Source: Ephemerocybe angulata
Lineage: Eukaryota; Basidiomycota; Agaricomycetes; Agaricales; Psathyrellaceae
Length of the DNA stretch: 64,000 bases
Direction of reading: 5' to 3'
Assembly: GCA_013368325.1 (NCBI GenBank)
Contig: JAACJK010000121.1
Coordinates: 186,001 to 250,000, forward strand
Part shown: positions 1 through 10,757 of the stretch, one piece after another
Layout of the letters: every line of letters begins with the position of its first letter
Position numbering within the stretch: the first letter of the stretch is position 1
Notes under the pieces: model-generated
Database searches by the model: none
The model's input: the letters and a program-made list of their open reading frames with translations, nothing else
What the model was told of the DNA's origin: nothing
Position numbers and translations under genes: made by a program

Positions 1-512
1 ATAGTCTGGCCCTGCATGGAGGTTAGTTCTTCTGAGGCCATCAGACTGTCATTCAAAAGCTTATTCCGTCCGGATCCCAGCATTTGCCTATCCTGGTATC
101 CAATCTTATCCTAGCTGCGCTCAAGTTCAAGTGACAGGAAACGGGTCCGCTTTCCCTACCTCATTCGTGTCGTTCCCTGGAGCGTATACACCTGAGACCC
201 CAGGTAATGCCGGTTGACTGAGCTGGAAGCTGAACTGCTGAACTGATCATTGCACGCAGGTATTGTCTTTAACATCTACAACGGATGGCGTAAGTCTGCA
301 CTCATCCATCCTTACGAGCATCCGGTCGCTGACGCGTTTCAACACAGAACCTCCCGTAAGCTTTGCGCTGAGATGCACCATTGGCACCACTAACGCCGAA
401 TCAATAGCCTTACCCTATCCCAGGTCCCGAGGTGTACGTTGTATCTGCTTCTCTAGGTGCAATCCTGAGTACTAACACAACATGCCTAGCTGGACAGGTG
501 GAAACTGAATAA
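1..512 (+). CDS. AA9 lytic polysaccharide monooxygenase, 3' part only
   Basis: C-terminal part of a copper-dependent LPMO that oxidatively cleaves cellulose or related beta-glucans outside the cell; the 5' end lies off the window. Exons read 1-21, 81-203, 260-289, 348-355 and 408-512 with introns of 51-59 bp. The spliced reading contains LALHGAFAYPGIQSYPSC (compare the family pattern ALHxA..YPGAQFYPxC), then QVQVTGNGSAFPTSFVSFPG, IVFNIYNGWQPP and YPIPGPEVY, which match the family block around the copper-site Tyr and the conserved PGP segment. It ends with a short Ser/Thr tail and a stop at 510-512; there is no carbohydrate-binding module. The 8-bp exon 348-355 is needed to keep frame and is flanked by good GT/AG sites and a CTAAC branch point. 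The N-terminal His brace cannot be checked because it is outside the window. Confidence 0.85.
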
Positions 513-2522
513 TAATCCTGATCGCTCCTTACTCTACAACTTACCTGTTCTTGAGTACCCGCTAATGGATGCGATAGAGGCCCAAATCGTAAAATTGCCT
601 CCGTCGAAGATGACCCGCATCGTTGCAGCCCCTGATATTGAAAGGTAGTAAAAAGGGCGTGCCGGGCTCTGCGGCATGTCAGCAGATTTGGGAAGGATCT
701 GCAAACGGCGTGCACCGTAGAGCGTGTCAATCGAACGGGAAGATCTTGGCTGATCAGGTGTTTGGTCGTGTGAGACTCTGACTTTGAGCAAGCAGCTCCT
801 CCTGCTCACATTGACAGGCGCCTACGAGTATGTTTGGGGCTCCCGCGTGACATCGTTCAAAACTACGACGAAGATGGCTTTAATTAGGATATGGAAGCGG
901 TGCGTACCTTCGCTCTCCGGATCACATGCCTCCACGATAAGACTATTACTAACTCTCATACTACAGCACAGAATGTTCTACGGAACGTCTTCCTCCAAAC
1001 CGTCAAGAGAGAAGCTCATGTTCTCAAGGCTAGCCGAGTCTAGCATCCAGCATCGAGGTCGCTGAAAGAGCAGGATGCTCGGGTAGATGCACCCCTCAGA
1101 ATCACAAGGCCTGAAAGACCAACGACTCCCAGGGGTTTGCTGCTATGTTTTGGTGTTTATTCCGAGTCGCGCCTTGCTTCAAGTTCGTTTCGGCATGTTC
1201 ATGGCATTTATAGAAGGTCAAACAGCTAACCCCGAAACATACCTCTCGTGATCACCACCGATTGAAGCTTCCCGGAACATGAGAAATGGCGCAAGGAGGG
1301 TTCGATGTTCTTCGCCCAGAAGGCTAGCGGATCCTGCGGCAGGTCTCTGTCCCGCCGTCGGAGCACACTGACAACTCGCGCGCGATATTCAACTTGAACA
1401 GGTCTCAGGCGATGTCTTTAGCGCTGATCCTGTCGTTCCGAGCAGACATGTACCCCACCTGGGCGTTTCATGGTGCACAACCCAACGTGATCAAAGCCAA
1501 CAGTTGTCTTGGACTCCCAAGACTGCTGCGGACGCAGCGTTAATAGCCTTGTCCGCTCTGGGCACACCAAAGGTGTGCAGCGGCTGTATCGTTGTAACAG
1601 AAGTCCTCGGATGATGCTTACCTGCTTACACATTCTAGGCGCTTGAGTGGATAATCAATGGCCGACTGATACTTGTAGCTCCCAAGGTGGTGTGCTCTGG
1701 CTATGCTGTCGTCAGTAAGTCGTCAGTGCTATTTCAGTTACTGCGCCCGTTGGGGGTCGAAATCGGTGTATATCCTAACTGTGGCTCACATTACAGGCGA
1801 GCTATCTCAAACTACTTCCTCCAGGGCTGGAGCATTTGCCTACGTAGCGTTCGGTGCTTCGGTCCCTCAGACCTCAAAAGGAACGTGTCTTTGATTGGGC
1901 TGTGCGTTATTCTGCAGGACTAGCAAGACCTGTGGCCGAATATCGCAAAAGGGGGGCTCCGCGCCACATCCCTGGTGGACTCGGGTGCTTTGAGATTAGG
2001 AAAAGAAGCCTTTTGACCTCCTTTGACGAAGGAGGCTTCCTTCCGGCAAGATCCACTAAGTTGAAAAAAGGTTCTAATCCACAATCACTGCCCTTTCGAG
2101 CTCTTGCTTAGCAAGAAGCTCATAGTGTTGAGGCAAGGTTCAAGCGAGTAGAAGTCAGGAGAGAAAGAGAGGTGCGAATTTGCGGAATGGATTCAGTCCG
2201 AGGACATGTGCATAGTGATGACATGAGGGAATAGATATAGGACATGTAAAGTGTGTGGATAGCGAATACTGTAGGCAATAACATAGAGCGACGATGAGGA
2301 TGTATGATGCGATGAGGGTGGGATGTAAGTATGCAGGGAAGACGATACAAATACAAATGATGAGGAAGGAAAAGGTGGATGAATCATGAATCATGGGTAC
2401 TCCAGGTAAGTGTTGAGTAAGTGGGTGTAAGCTGATCAAAGGCCAAAGAAAAAAGTTGAGCAAAAAAAACACGTAAAGGCACGAAGTACAAGGACGAGGT
2501 GAGAACCAGGATAGGGGCCAGG
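513..2522. other. Gene-free stretch with decayed coding-like fragments
   Basis: No gene can be supported. On the plus strand around 966-1110 one frame reads QNVLRNVFLQTVKREAHVLK after a possible intron (GTGCGT to CTACAG, with a TACTAAC branch site), but it runs into stops. Another short open piece at about 1428-1610 (TPKTAADAALIALSALG) is also broken. I could not match either to a family. A small hairpin with GCACACC and GGTGTGC arms lies near 1561. The last 400 bases are purine-rich on the plus strand and are probably the 3' flank of the minus-strand gene that ends at 2523. Confidence 0.4.
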
Positions 2523-3285
2523 TCACCGCTGGCGGTACCTCTGGCTTGGGTATGACGGGCGCGACGCGAGTAATCGCTGCTGCTGCTGCAGTCTCGCTTT
2601 CCGAGGATCGGCACTGAAGCGCCTGAGGTGCTCCATCAAGCTTTTTGCGAGGAACACGGTCTGGTTCTCCTCTTCGTAGCGGAGTAACGAATCGTCTATG
2701 GCTTCGATCACTTGAAAATCTGCTGGATGCAGTGTCGTCGATTCGGAAAAACGGAAGATGGTGATGAATTCGTGTTTGAAGACATTCACGTCTATTGGTA
2801 GGAATGGTGAGGACGGGGATGAGCAGGAGACTGAAGGAGAAAAGGAACGCGCGACGAGGTCAGTGAAATGCAGTCGCGACAAATTGAAACAAAGTGTGGC
2901 GTACCTTGCACAAGGCAGACTTCGCCTTTCACGCGAGCGAACGCGAACTGGCCGTCATATAGGGAAGAAGGTCCAGCGTATGGGCTGACCATGTTTTTCA
3001 AGGACGAAGGGGGGAACGGAAGTGACATCTGAACAGCACTAGGCATTGGGGACGAGCAGCCTGAGTTAGTGGGCGGGGGGCGGTAAGGGACTTTTTCGTT
3101 CCGACACAAAATTCGGAAACCTTTATAGAGCAACGACATGCCCGGGCCACGAGGGAGAGAGGTATATCCTTTGAGACCGACCAAACCAAAATTAGATCTT
3201 CCATCTTCGATGATGAATCCTCCCTCGTCCTCCTTGCCTCGATTAGGATCTCATGATGCGAATCCTGGACCACGGCGTCAGGCAT
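2523..3285 (-). CDS. Hypothetical protein, 200 aa, three exons
   Basis: Not recognised. Exons on the minus strand are 3285-3108, 3060-2905 and 2791-2523. The introns are 47 bp (GTGTCG to CACTAACTCAG, a textbook branch site) and 113 bp (GTACGC to CCAATAG). The lengths sum to 603 bases with phases agreeing at both junctions, giving 200 residues from the ATG at 3285. The N-terminal third is Lys/Arg/Glu-rich; the middle has a hydrophobic stretch (MSLPFPPSSLKNMVSPYAG). The C-terminal half contains an amphipathic segment (FHxExxITIFRFSES-like, then DFQVIEAIDDSLLRYEEE) and a Gln/Arg-rich tail. No signal peptide or membrane span is evident. The structure is convincing as a gene, but the function is unknown. 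Confidence 0.55.
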
Positions 3286-4510
3286 CTCGGAATCAGTCGG
3301 CTTGGTGGCAGAGCTTGGCAGAGGCGTTTATGTTATGACGATTTCTTCCCGACCTTAACTCCCCTAATCTTCACAGCATCCATGTGAAATAGAATAGACG
3401 CACGTCCGATTGCTTTAGGCAAGAGTACACTGTCCTTAGATATGGAGAGGGAGCCCTTAAGGACTCGTTGCAGTGTATATACGCAATATAGTCAAAGCGC
3501 GAGTGAATTCAAAGATACATAGATACCAGATGGCCGAGAACATCCGCTCACCACGCTGTGAAGATTGGACCGAGATCTAGAGGAACTATGTAAGTCATAA
3601 CCCTGCGCTTACAGAGCAACCATTTCGGCCCCGGCCTTCCTGGATCTTGTTTACTCCTTGGGAACGCTGACTCGACTCTACCTTCGCTTACCCCCACTCC
3701 AGTCACAGGGCTCTTGAAAGAAGTCGCAAGACCTCTTATCTAGCACGAAGTCTAGATTACAGGTCTCGAAGTAGCATTCCCTCCCCATGAGGCCCCGAAT
3801 CCAGAACCATCGTTAGAATTCTCTACAGCTCTGAAGCGAGTTACTTCTGCTCACACAACATAATTAGGAAGGGAGGTCCCTCGCCTGGCAGGCTGAGAAC
3901 CCTTGGCCAGCGTCCTCCATGGGATCAAAAAGACGACAGTAGAAAAGCTCCGAAGTGAAGAGGCAGAGGTTTGAAGCGTCTTTGGACGCCGTTACCCCGG
4001 CGTCTCCTTGTAGGGTATCGCTCCCAAGACCCCTTCGCTTCCCCATATCGACGATTTAAGGGCGCGTGACAACCTTCTCTCCGATGGTGGAGTCTACTAT
4101 CACATCCGAATCCCGTCCTGCACAGAAGAATACCCAACGCCGCTGCTGTCGCGGTACAAGACCTTGAACCACATTCACGTCAGGATGGGTCATGGTGGAG
4201 TAGTGACGACGCTATTCCTCTCCTGGACTGGGAGAGGTAGCAATAGCCGCCCAAGTCAATTCCGAGGTGAGTTGTGACCGTTTCACTACGTACAATACAC
4301 GAGGCACGTTACCTGTCAGCACAGATTTGAATGGAGGTCCCCAGACAAAGATCGCAACATGCCCACTACCGGCGACAGGTCGACAATGCTACTGCCAAGA
4401 GTGGTGGGACGAAGAGAAAGGCACACCCAATTTCATTTGATCCTGTCACTGGAATGTGCAGAATAATGGTCGGAATACGAATATCCCTGATGGTGGTGTG
4501 GCATCTGCCT
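3286..4510. other. Intergenic, nothing supported
   Basis: About 1.2 kb with only short shadow frames on both strands. I see no conserved motif, repeat array or RNA gene. Confidence 0.4.
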
Positions 4511-5093
4511 TCATCTGTCCGCCCAGCAAGCGTGGCGGCGTACAGAGGTTAACTCGGAACACATGCCTAGACGCCGTTCTACATCGTGTATTAAAAACGT
4601 GTGCCAAAAAGTAGAAGGTAGTCTCTTTGACTCCAGATGACCGTGGAGTACAGTCTCGTGGTGGATGAAGGAATGTAAGGAACTAGATATTTTTATCTCA
4701 AGCCCAGAAAAAGGGTCATAAATGACATACCCAATAATTTCACCGTCAAGAAGCTTGGAGCATTCTTCCTTTCCCTTTACGATGATCGCCTCGTGTGCAC
4801 ATCTGGCGGGTATTAAGGGCGGGAGGTGAGCCTGATTATCAAGATCGAGTAAAACTGACCTATATTGCACGGCCGCTGTTAGATTAGGACTCTTCAAACA
4901 CTACTTCCACAACAGGATTGGTACTGTACCAGAACCCGTGCCAGATAGATTTGCTGATGATCTTCCCTGGGGAGAAGTAGAGGGATGTGATCCAACACAG
5001 ATGACCGGAGGCTAAGCGCTGGGCGATGCACGCGCGCCTATCAAACCGCGGTTCTCCCGTCGATGTTCCGATGGTCGAGTTGTAGAGTTTCAT
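4511..5093 (-). CDS. Doubtful hypothetical gene, two exons
   Basis: Not recognised. An ATG at 5093 opens a 64-codon frame (MKLYNSTIGTSTGEPRFDRR onward). A second frame runs to a stop at 4511 and contains SVLLDLDNQAHLPPLIPARC and LLDGEIIGYVIYDPFSG. The two can be joined only by a 40-bp intron at 4860-4899 (GTTTGA to ATAG, with a CTAAC branch site), shorter than other introns in this window. The composition looks protein-like (globular, with hydrophobic strands), but no family is apparent. It could equally be the relic of a longer gene. Confidence 0.28.
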
Positions 5094-5345
5094 CTCTCTT
5101 TCAACAAGATGAAAGTTCCGCTAGCCTTTCCATACTGTACTTGGAAGGAACACAAACACGAGGAGGCACGAATCCTGAACGGAGCCTAGCACGTTCGTAA
5201 GTGCAGTGCATATTCAGTGAAGGTGGATGAATGGTGATCCACGTATTTCATTTCGGACAAGGTTAATGGTACACATCTGATAGAACACTTCGATGGAGGA
5301 GCGACAACATAGCAATGGTAAGAGAAAGAGAAGGATGGTCTCAAA

Positions 5346-6934
5346 TCAATCATCGATTCCCCAAATTCCCGCGCCATGGGGCGCAATCTGCGAGAACACA
5401 TCCTCATCTGCCCCAATAAACCCAACAGTGTCGTCCCTTCCTTTGATCGCCTACAACAACAGAAGGTCAGTCCAAATCCACTCATACCCAAGCAATACGT
5501 ACTTTGCTCAAGAAGTCCTTGCTCCTCGCCATCTCCTTCTCCAAGTAGTCGAGCAATTCACTCTGTTCTTGAACGTTCTTCAACACTTCGTCCACCTGCG
5601 CCCTCGTGAATTGCGGTGGAGGGTCCGAGAAGGTCACACTTCCATCCGCCGAGATCGCTGCAGAGATGTCTCCAGATTCGATCTAAAGTTAAAGTGTACC
5701 TGTGAGCAGCAACAAGCAACTCAAAAACGTGAGCCTTACCATGTCAAGAAGCAGCGCCCTGACTTCTCCCTCATCACTGATCCTCACCGCCTTTCCGATA
5801 TCAGCGAGATTCAGAGAGAGATAGGTAGCCGTCAGCTTCTTCAACGCCCATCGCGGTGCACGGTCCAACGCCTGCCTCAACAATCCCACATTCTTCTCAG
5901 ACTGGAAGAGGTTCCGCTCTTTACTGAGAATCTCCCTTAGAGCCTCAACATTATGAGGGTATGCGTTGACAAATTGATGGTAGGGCGTCGCCTTGAAATG
6001 CCTCAGCAGCAACTGGTTCGTGTACTTGGGCAATGGCGCGGTCTAAACTGCAGATCAGAACCCCGTACAATGAAAAAGCATGCTACGCACCTTCCCCTTC
6101 GCGATCAACTGCACGAGTTTCAGTTTCTTCAAGGCCTCAAGCTGTAGAGCTGCCGGCACGGCACCGGGCGCGCTCACACATATCTCAAAGAACTCCTCCG
6201 CCTCGGCCCACCGCTTCAACATCGCCAGCGCCACGCCCCCCGTGTAGTGGTAGATAAGGTTGTCGTTGTAGGTTAGATCGGAGAGGTTGGTGTCGATTGA
6301 GGTTATTGGGTTGTTCAGTACGGGGAGCGCGGCGGAGGGGTGCGTTGCTTGAAGGCATGTCACAGTGAAGATGGGGTGGATAGTCGTGAGGTACGATGGA
6401 TCGGGTGCGTAGCGTGTCACGAGGAAATGAAGGGGGAGAATGGCGGATCGTGGGTTGTTGGTTGACACGGCTAACCTCTGTATCCCTTTTGCGAGGAGTG
6501 TGACTATGATATGTTTAGAATCGACGTGCACATACATAACCAGTTGGGACTCACCTCGATCTGGCGATAACCTTGCTTGTTCGGGGTCAAATGTCCTGCA
6601 GAAATTCTCCAAGGTCTCGAATGTCGGCGCCGCCTGGCCATTGTTCACGCCTAACCTTGCTGTCCTATTAACGCCACCATTGTTAGCCCTCAAACGCCCT
6701 TTCCATTCTGGTGAAAGACACTCACAGGATGTACAAGACCGTCAATGTATTTTGAGGGATACTCAGGAGGAGGAGAGGGTCCTGGCCTGTCGATAGTGGA
6801 CTTGCAAGGGCGGCTTCGCGCAGATCTTTCGGGTTCATGTTCTTGAGGAAGTTGGCCACAGCAATCAATGAATCGGCGGTGGTCACTTGCTGCAGGATGG
6901 TATCCATGACTTGCGTGGGGTCGGTGGGCGCCAT
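5346..6934 (-). CDS. csn3: COP9 signalosome subunit 3 (PCI domain)
   Basis: Subunit of the COP9 signalosome, the nuclear/cytoplasmic complex that removes NEDD8/Rub1 from cullins. Minus-strand exons: 6934-6726, 6664-6555, 6503-6091, 6042-5740, 5682-5503 and 5450-5346. They total 1320 bases (439 aa, close to the usual 420-450). The ATG at 6934 starts MAPTDPTQVMDTILQQVTTA. Helical repeats follow, with LHFLVTRYAPDPSYLTTIHP and YHYTGGVALAMLKRWAEAEE, which are typical of CSN3. The PCI winged-helix part comes next: LTATYLSLNLADIGKAVRIS, then IESGDISAAISADGSVTFSD. A C-terminal helix (VQEQSELLDYLEKEMARSKD) precedes the stop. All introns are 48-61 bp with GT-AG ends. No defects seen. It would act with cullin-RING ligases such as F-box protein complexes. 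Confidence 0.9.
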
Positions 6935-7411
6935 GGTAGGCTTTCGTAGGATATTGTTCTGTGTAGATATTTAGTCGAGACCTTTTGCGATTGAGAAGAA
7001 AGACGAAAAGAATTGAAGTACGACACCCATCCGAGACACTCTCTCCACATTCTCGGAATCGTATCTTCACGTAGCTGAACATACCGCCTACGAAGGCCAA
7101 CCCTTTGATTCACCCAAACACTTCGCGATGGCCCCTCGTCTTCGTCAAGAACTGATAACACTGATCTCCACAGTGTCGAATGCTCCGAGATCCTCACCTT
7201 TTAGCCCTCTAAATTTACGTGTAGTTTCTCCGTTTCTTGAGTATAAAGTGGTCTTTGGCGGATAAAGGTAGGTTATGTCGGCGTCAGGCTGGTGGAAGTT
7301 GCGCGTCAACCTGCTGGCCCGTGCACGATGCCGCGTGCTGTATAAGTGCTGTGAGAGTTATTTACCTAATTTGCCGAGCGTCTCGCTAATCGCTTTGGGT
7401 ACGAAGAGCCC
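6935..7411. other. Upstream region of CSN3
   Basis: Non-coding as far as I can tell. It holds the 5' leader and promoter of the minus-strand CSN3 gene. The frames present on both strands are short shadows. Confidence 0.4.
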
Positions 7412-7666
7412 CTATCTCAGGCACTTCAAGTTTACGACGACGATCTGCAGCTGTGGGCATCGCTCGAGTCCATCGACAGAGAACGTGGTCAATGGGTCCA
7501 AAAGTACATTCCTGGTCTCACAAGACCGTGGTAGGAATAATTGGGCGTGGCTGAGTTTGACAGCTTCAAACCGCGAAAACCACGACGCAATGGATGGTAT
7601 CACGTCCTGGAAGCTGCCAGGCGAGCCGCGATATAATAAATCGAACACGAGCGTATACATCGACAC
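7412..7666 (-). pseudogene. Possible F-box/LRR-like fragment
   Basis: An open frame with no start, containing RFEAVKLSHAQLF and DGLERCPQLQIVVVNLKCL. The second segment has the Leu spacing of the degenerate leucine-rich repeats found in agaricomycete F-box proteins. It lies directly beyond the clearer F-box relic at 7750-8650, so it may be part of a further decayed copy. The evidence is only the repeat-like pattern and position. Confidence 0.25.
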
Positions 7667-7749
7667 CTTCCGAAAATATAGATATCTGGAGTTGAGCCAC
7701 CTCTCCTACTCATACATAAAAGGCGATATCATATCCTGGCCACCGTAAA

Positions 7750-8650
7750 CTTTGACCTTAAGCAGTGCCCGGGCGAAGTCCAACAATCCTACGCCTAATC
7801 ATACGATCACAGTCAGCCCTGTTCACCGTAGGTCAAACCTTGTGGGAAAGGCTCAGGTTGAGCCCAACCTCCTTTAACTCCGCGTAGAAGGGGGAGGTTT
7901 TGAGTAGGTTGTTGAGGGTTTCCCAATCCATATGCTCCAACTGCTCTTCAGCAGTGCATGCCAGCGAGAATGTCAGAGAGGAATGGCTCGACAGGAGTTG
8001 GGAGTACCAGCCTCAGGTCTGATTCTGGACGGCAAGATGCCCCCAAGGGAGGAGCCAGATTGCAGGCCAGATTACGAGTCTTCAACGCCTTGAACCCGGA
8101 GAGTGTCTCCACTGTAAATGGAGGTGAGCAATCGCAGTCAATATCATATCGTGAAGTCGTAGTCGTCGCCACGTACAATTGGGAGGTCTTATGGTGAATC
8201 TGAATCGGGGACCAGTGATAATCAAGGTTTCCACCCGAGTGAACTTGGAGAGCACAACGGATCCTTCGGCTTCGATAAATCGGATGGCGTCGGCGCAGCC
8301 CAGGTTAGGACAGGGAGGTGTCGGTGTCCCGCTCCATCGATTCAATGGTGACTTCCCTAAGTTTGCTAGGGACAGCGGACCAGGCAGCCAGCTCTTCCCT
8401 GGCATTCTCTATGAAATTCCGCGTCGCCCACCCTAATGACTTCTAGGAGTACGGAAATCCGGATACCACATTCAATTCGAGGTTTGTGATTCGCTGGGAC
8501 CCCCTGAGGGCCTTCCCCAGCAACACGACGAGGCTCTGGCCGCCATTCTGAACCTGCAGGTCCCTGAGTTGGCATCCTACGAAGGATGTCGGACAGCTCC
8601 CCCTCCATGCCGAGGATGTTGCCCACCGATGTGAGGCAGGACACGCTGGT
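7750..8650 (-). pseudogene. Decayed tandem copy of the neighbouring F-box gene
   Basis: Minus-strand similarity to the intact gene at 8965-10245, in the same order but broken. It holds LRDLQVQNGG and SQRITNLELNV (intact copy: LRQLRFRQSS, SEQITGLELRQ), VTIESMERDT (intact: LTIESMDLHV), VVLSKFTRVETLIITG (intact: VLSKFTRVETLVLG), METLSGFKALK (intact: VKTLSAFKALK), HMDWETLNNLLKTSPFYAEL (intact: RMDWMTLNCLLQNSPFYAEL) and DCDRMIRRRIVGLRPG (intact: DCDRMIRRRIPGLRPG). The reading frame must change several times and there are in-frame stops; the F-box itself is missing. So it is a 5'-truncated duplicate. Confidence 0.75.
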
Positions 8651-8964
8651 CCTCAGTCAGGTCGCAAACGGGTCGACAAGTACGCCAGATTCAGAAGTAC
8701 AAGAAACCCATTCTTACACGAGCGCGTGGTGTCGGAAGAAAAGATAAAACTTATGTGGGCATGTAAGCGTGCAGCGTGGAGAACCGTGAATCTCACAAGG
8801 TTTGCTGAAAGTCGTCGCTTGAGCAGGATTGGGTGTTTACAATAACACACTTGAGACTTATACATGCACAGTATCTGGTACATATCGAAAGTAGGGAAAG
8901 TACAAGTGTGCAGCTCGATAGGTGAAAATTCAACTTTTTGTCGACAAGGTCGGAGAAACCCCTT

Positions 8965-10245
8965 CTAGTCATAGACGAAAGACGATACTACATGACCTGT
9001 AGGATGAGTATAAAATTCAACTGTAAGGCGAGCGCCTGGACGAAGTCCAGGTATCCTTCGCCGAATCATACGGTCACAGTCATCCCGAGTGGGTGGAGGT
9101 CTAGGGGTATCAGGTCTCATGAAACCGATAACAAAGCCTCTCAGTTCCGCGTAGAAGGGGGAATTTTGGAGTAGGCAGTTCAAAGTCATCCAGTCCATAC
9201 GCTCCAACTCGTCTTCGCCAGTGAATAACAGCTTGAAAGTGAGATAGGAGAGAGGTGAAGCCACGGAGGAGAGAAGGTCTAGGGGCCAGCTGGGGTCAAT
9301 ATCGCCGGGACGACTGTTGAGGTCGATTGCAGGCCCAATTTCAAGATTTTTCAGTGCTTTGAAGGCAGAAAGTGTTTTCACTGAAATCACTGAAAGAAAA
9401 AGTGACTGTCAATATACTACGACGGAGAACTCAGGCTAAGGGAGCCACGTACATCCAGGAGGATATAGGATCCAGCGATGTCCTAGGACCAAGGTTTCAA
9501 CGCGAGTGAATTTTGATAATACACCTGATCCCTCGACCTCTCTCACTGTCATGAATCGAAAGGAATCGACGTTCCCGTGGGCGAGCCAGGACAGGATCTG
9601 AGAAGTAGTCCTTCCGTAGGTCGGGACATGCAAGTCCATGGATTCAATAGTCAAGTTTATAATCTTGCGAGGGACGGGGACCATAGCTTGCACCGACCCT
9701 CCATTGCGTCCGCCGTCTTCTGGCCACCATATATCTTCCACCAATAAATCCTCTAGGCCAGGGAGCGACGCAATGGTCCCTTGAAATACTTGGAAAGAAT
9801 CAAAACCGCCGTACGCCTGCCGTAATTCGAGGCCTGTAATTTGCTCAGACCCTTTGAGCAGCGCAATCAGTAGCACGATAGCCTCAGAGCTACTTTGCCG
9901 AAATCGTAATTGCCTGAGTTTGACCATCCTGGGTAGAGCAGCCGACAGGCCCTCCTTTCGTAGCGCAGCTTTGTCCGACCTCCTAAAATATAGGGCGATG
10001 TGGGCGCGCTGGATACACGGTAATATGCGCTGCCAGCCTTCGGGACTTTCAGAAAAGCATATGAGGAATTTGCGGTTGAACTGGAATTCGTAAAAGAGAA
10101 GGTGCCTGGTAGACGCCTCCCAAAGGTGGGAAACAAGACTGAGGCTTTTGAGAGATACTGGATCAACGAAGGTTGCTACTTCGTTGAAGATCTCTTGAGG
10201 TATCCTCTCGGTCAGTTCAAGTGGGAGTGAATTTGCATGGGCCAT
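8965..10245 (-). CDS. F-box protein with degenerate leucine-rich region
   Basis: Predicted substrate-recognition subunit of an SCF ubiquitin ligase. Exons are 10245-9453 and 9389-8965 (1218 bases, 405 aa); the 63-bp intron has GTACGT and TTTCAG ends. The N-terminus (residues about 7-50) has the F-box pattern ELTERIPQEIFNEVATFVDP followed by SLKSLSLVSHLWEASTRHLL. The remainder is Leu-rich with loosely spaced repeats such as LRQLRFRQSS, ITGLELRQAY and LPGLEDLLVED. It belongs to the large, fast-evolving agaricomycete F-box families. The target is unknown. The ATG at 10245 places the F-box at the extreme N-terminus as usual; the open frame upstream lacks conserved features. A partial tandem copy lies at 7750-8650, downstream on the same strand. 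Confidence 0.78.
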
Positions 10246-10516
10246 ATGGTTTGGTTGAGAGAGACTGAAGACTGTGGTGAGGGGATGGGTTCGTGCGCCA
10301 AAGATTAACCCGAGGGAAGAGAGCACCAGATCGTGGCTTGATTGTGGCCTGGTGGTGACTAATCTCTGGCCTTGGTGTGTGGTGTGGAGAGTAGAGAGCT
10401 GTCTCGAAGCTAGAGGACTTGGCTGGGCCGTCGAGATGGTTGAAGGCTGAAGCGCTGAAGACAAGAGGCAAAACGAACGACGGTCCTTGGAGTCTTGGAT
10501 CAGATTTGTCTCGTAC

Positions 10517-10564
10517 CCTCCGTGGGAGTCGCGTTTTGTGACGCAAATGCGTCTCCCACGGAGG
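10517..10564. repeat. Perfect 12-bp-arm inverted repeat upstream of the F-box gene
   Basis: Left arm CCTCCGTGGGAG at 10517-10528 and its exact complement at 10553-10564, with a 24-bp loop that itself holds GACGC and GCGTC half-sites. Weaker complementarity (GTCTCGT upstream, ACGAGAC downstream) extends the symmetry. It lies about 270 bp upstream of the F-box start codon. It could be a cruciform, a paired regulatory site or the footprint of a small element. Confidence 0.7.
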
Positions 10565-10757
10565 TCCAGTTCCCAAAACGGATGGGAACGAGACAAGATC
10601 AGATCAAAACCTTACGTCATTCGTCCGTCGGAATGATTGGCGGTCGCGACCACCGCGTACAGTATTCTCAACTGTTTATTCCAGGCAGTATGAAAGAGTA
10701 TGAAAGGTGCTCTGAGGCAATTGTACTGGATCCAGAGGTACAAATGCTAGACTGCTC

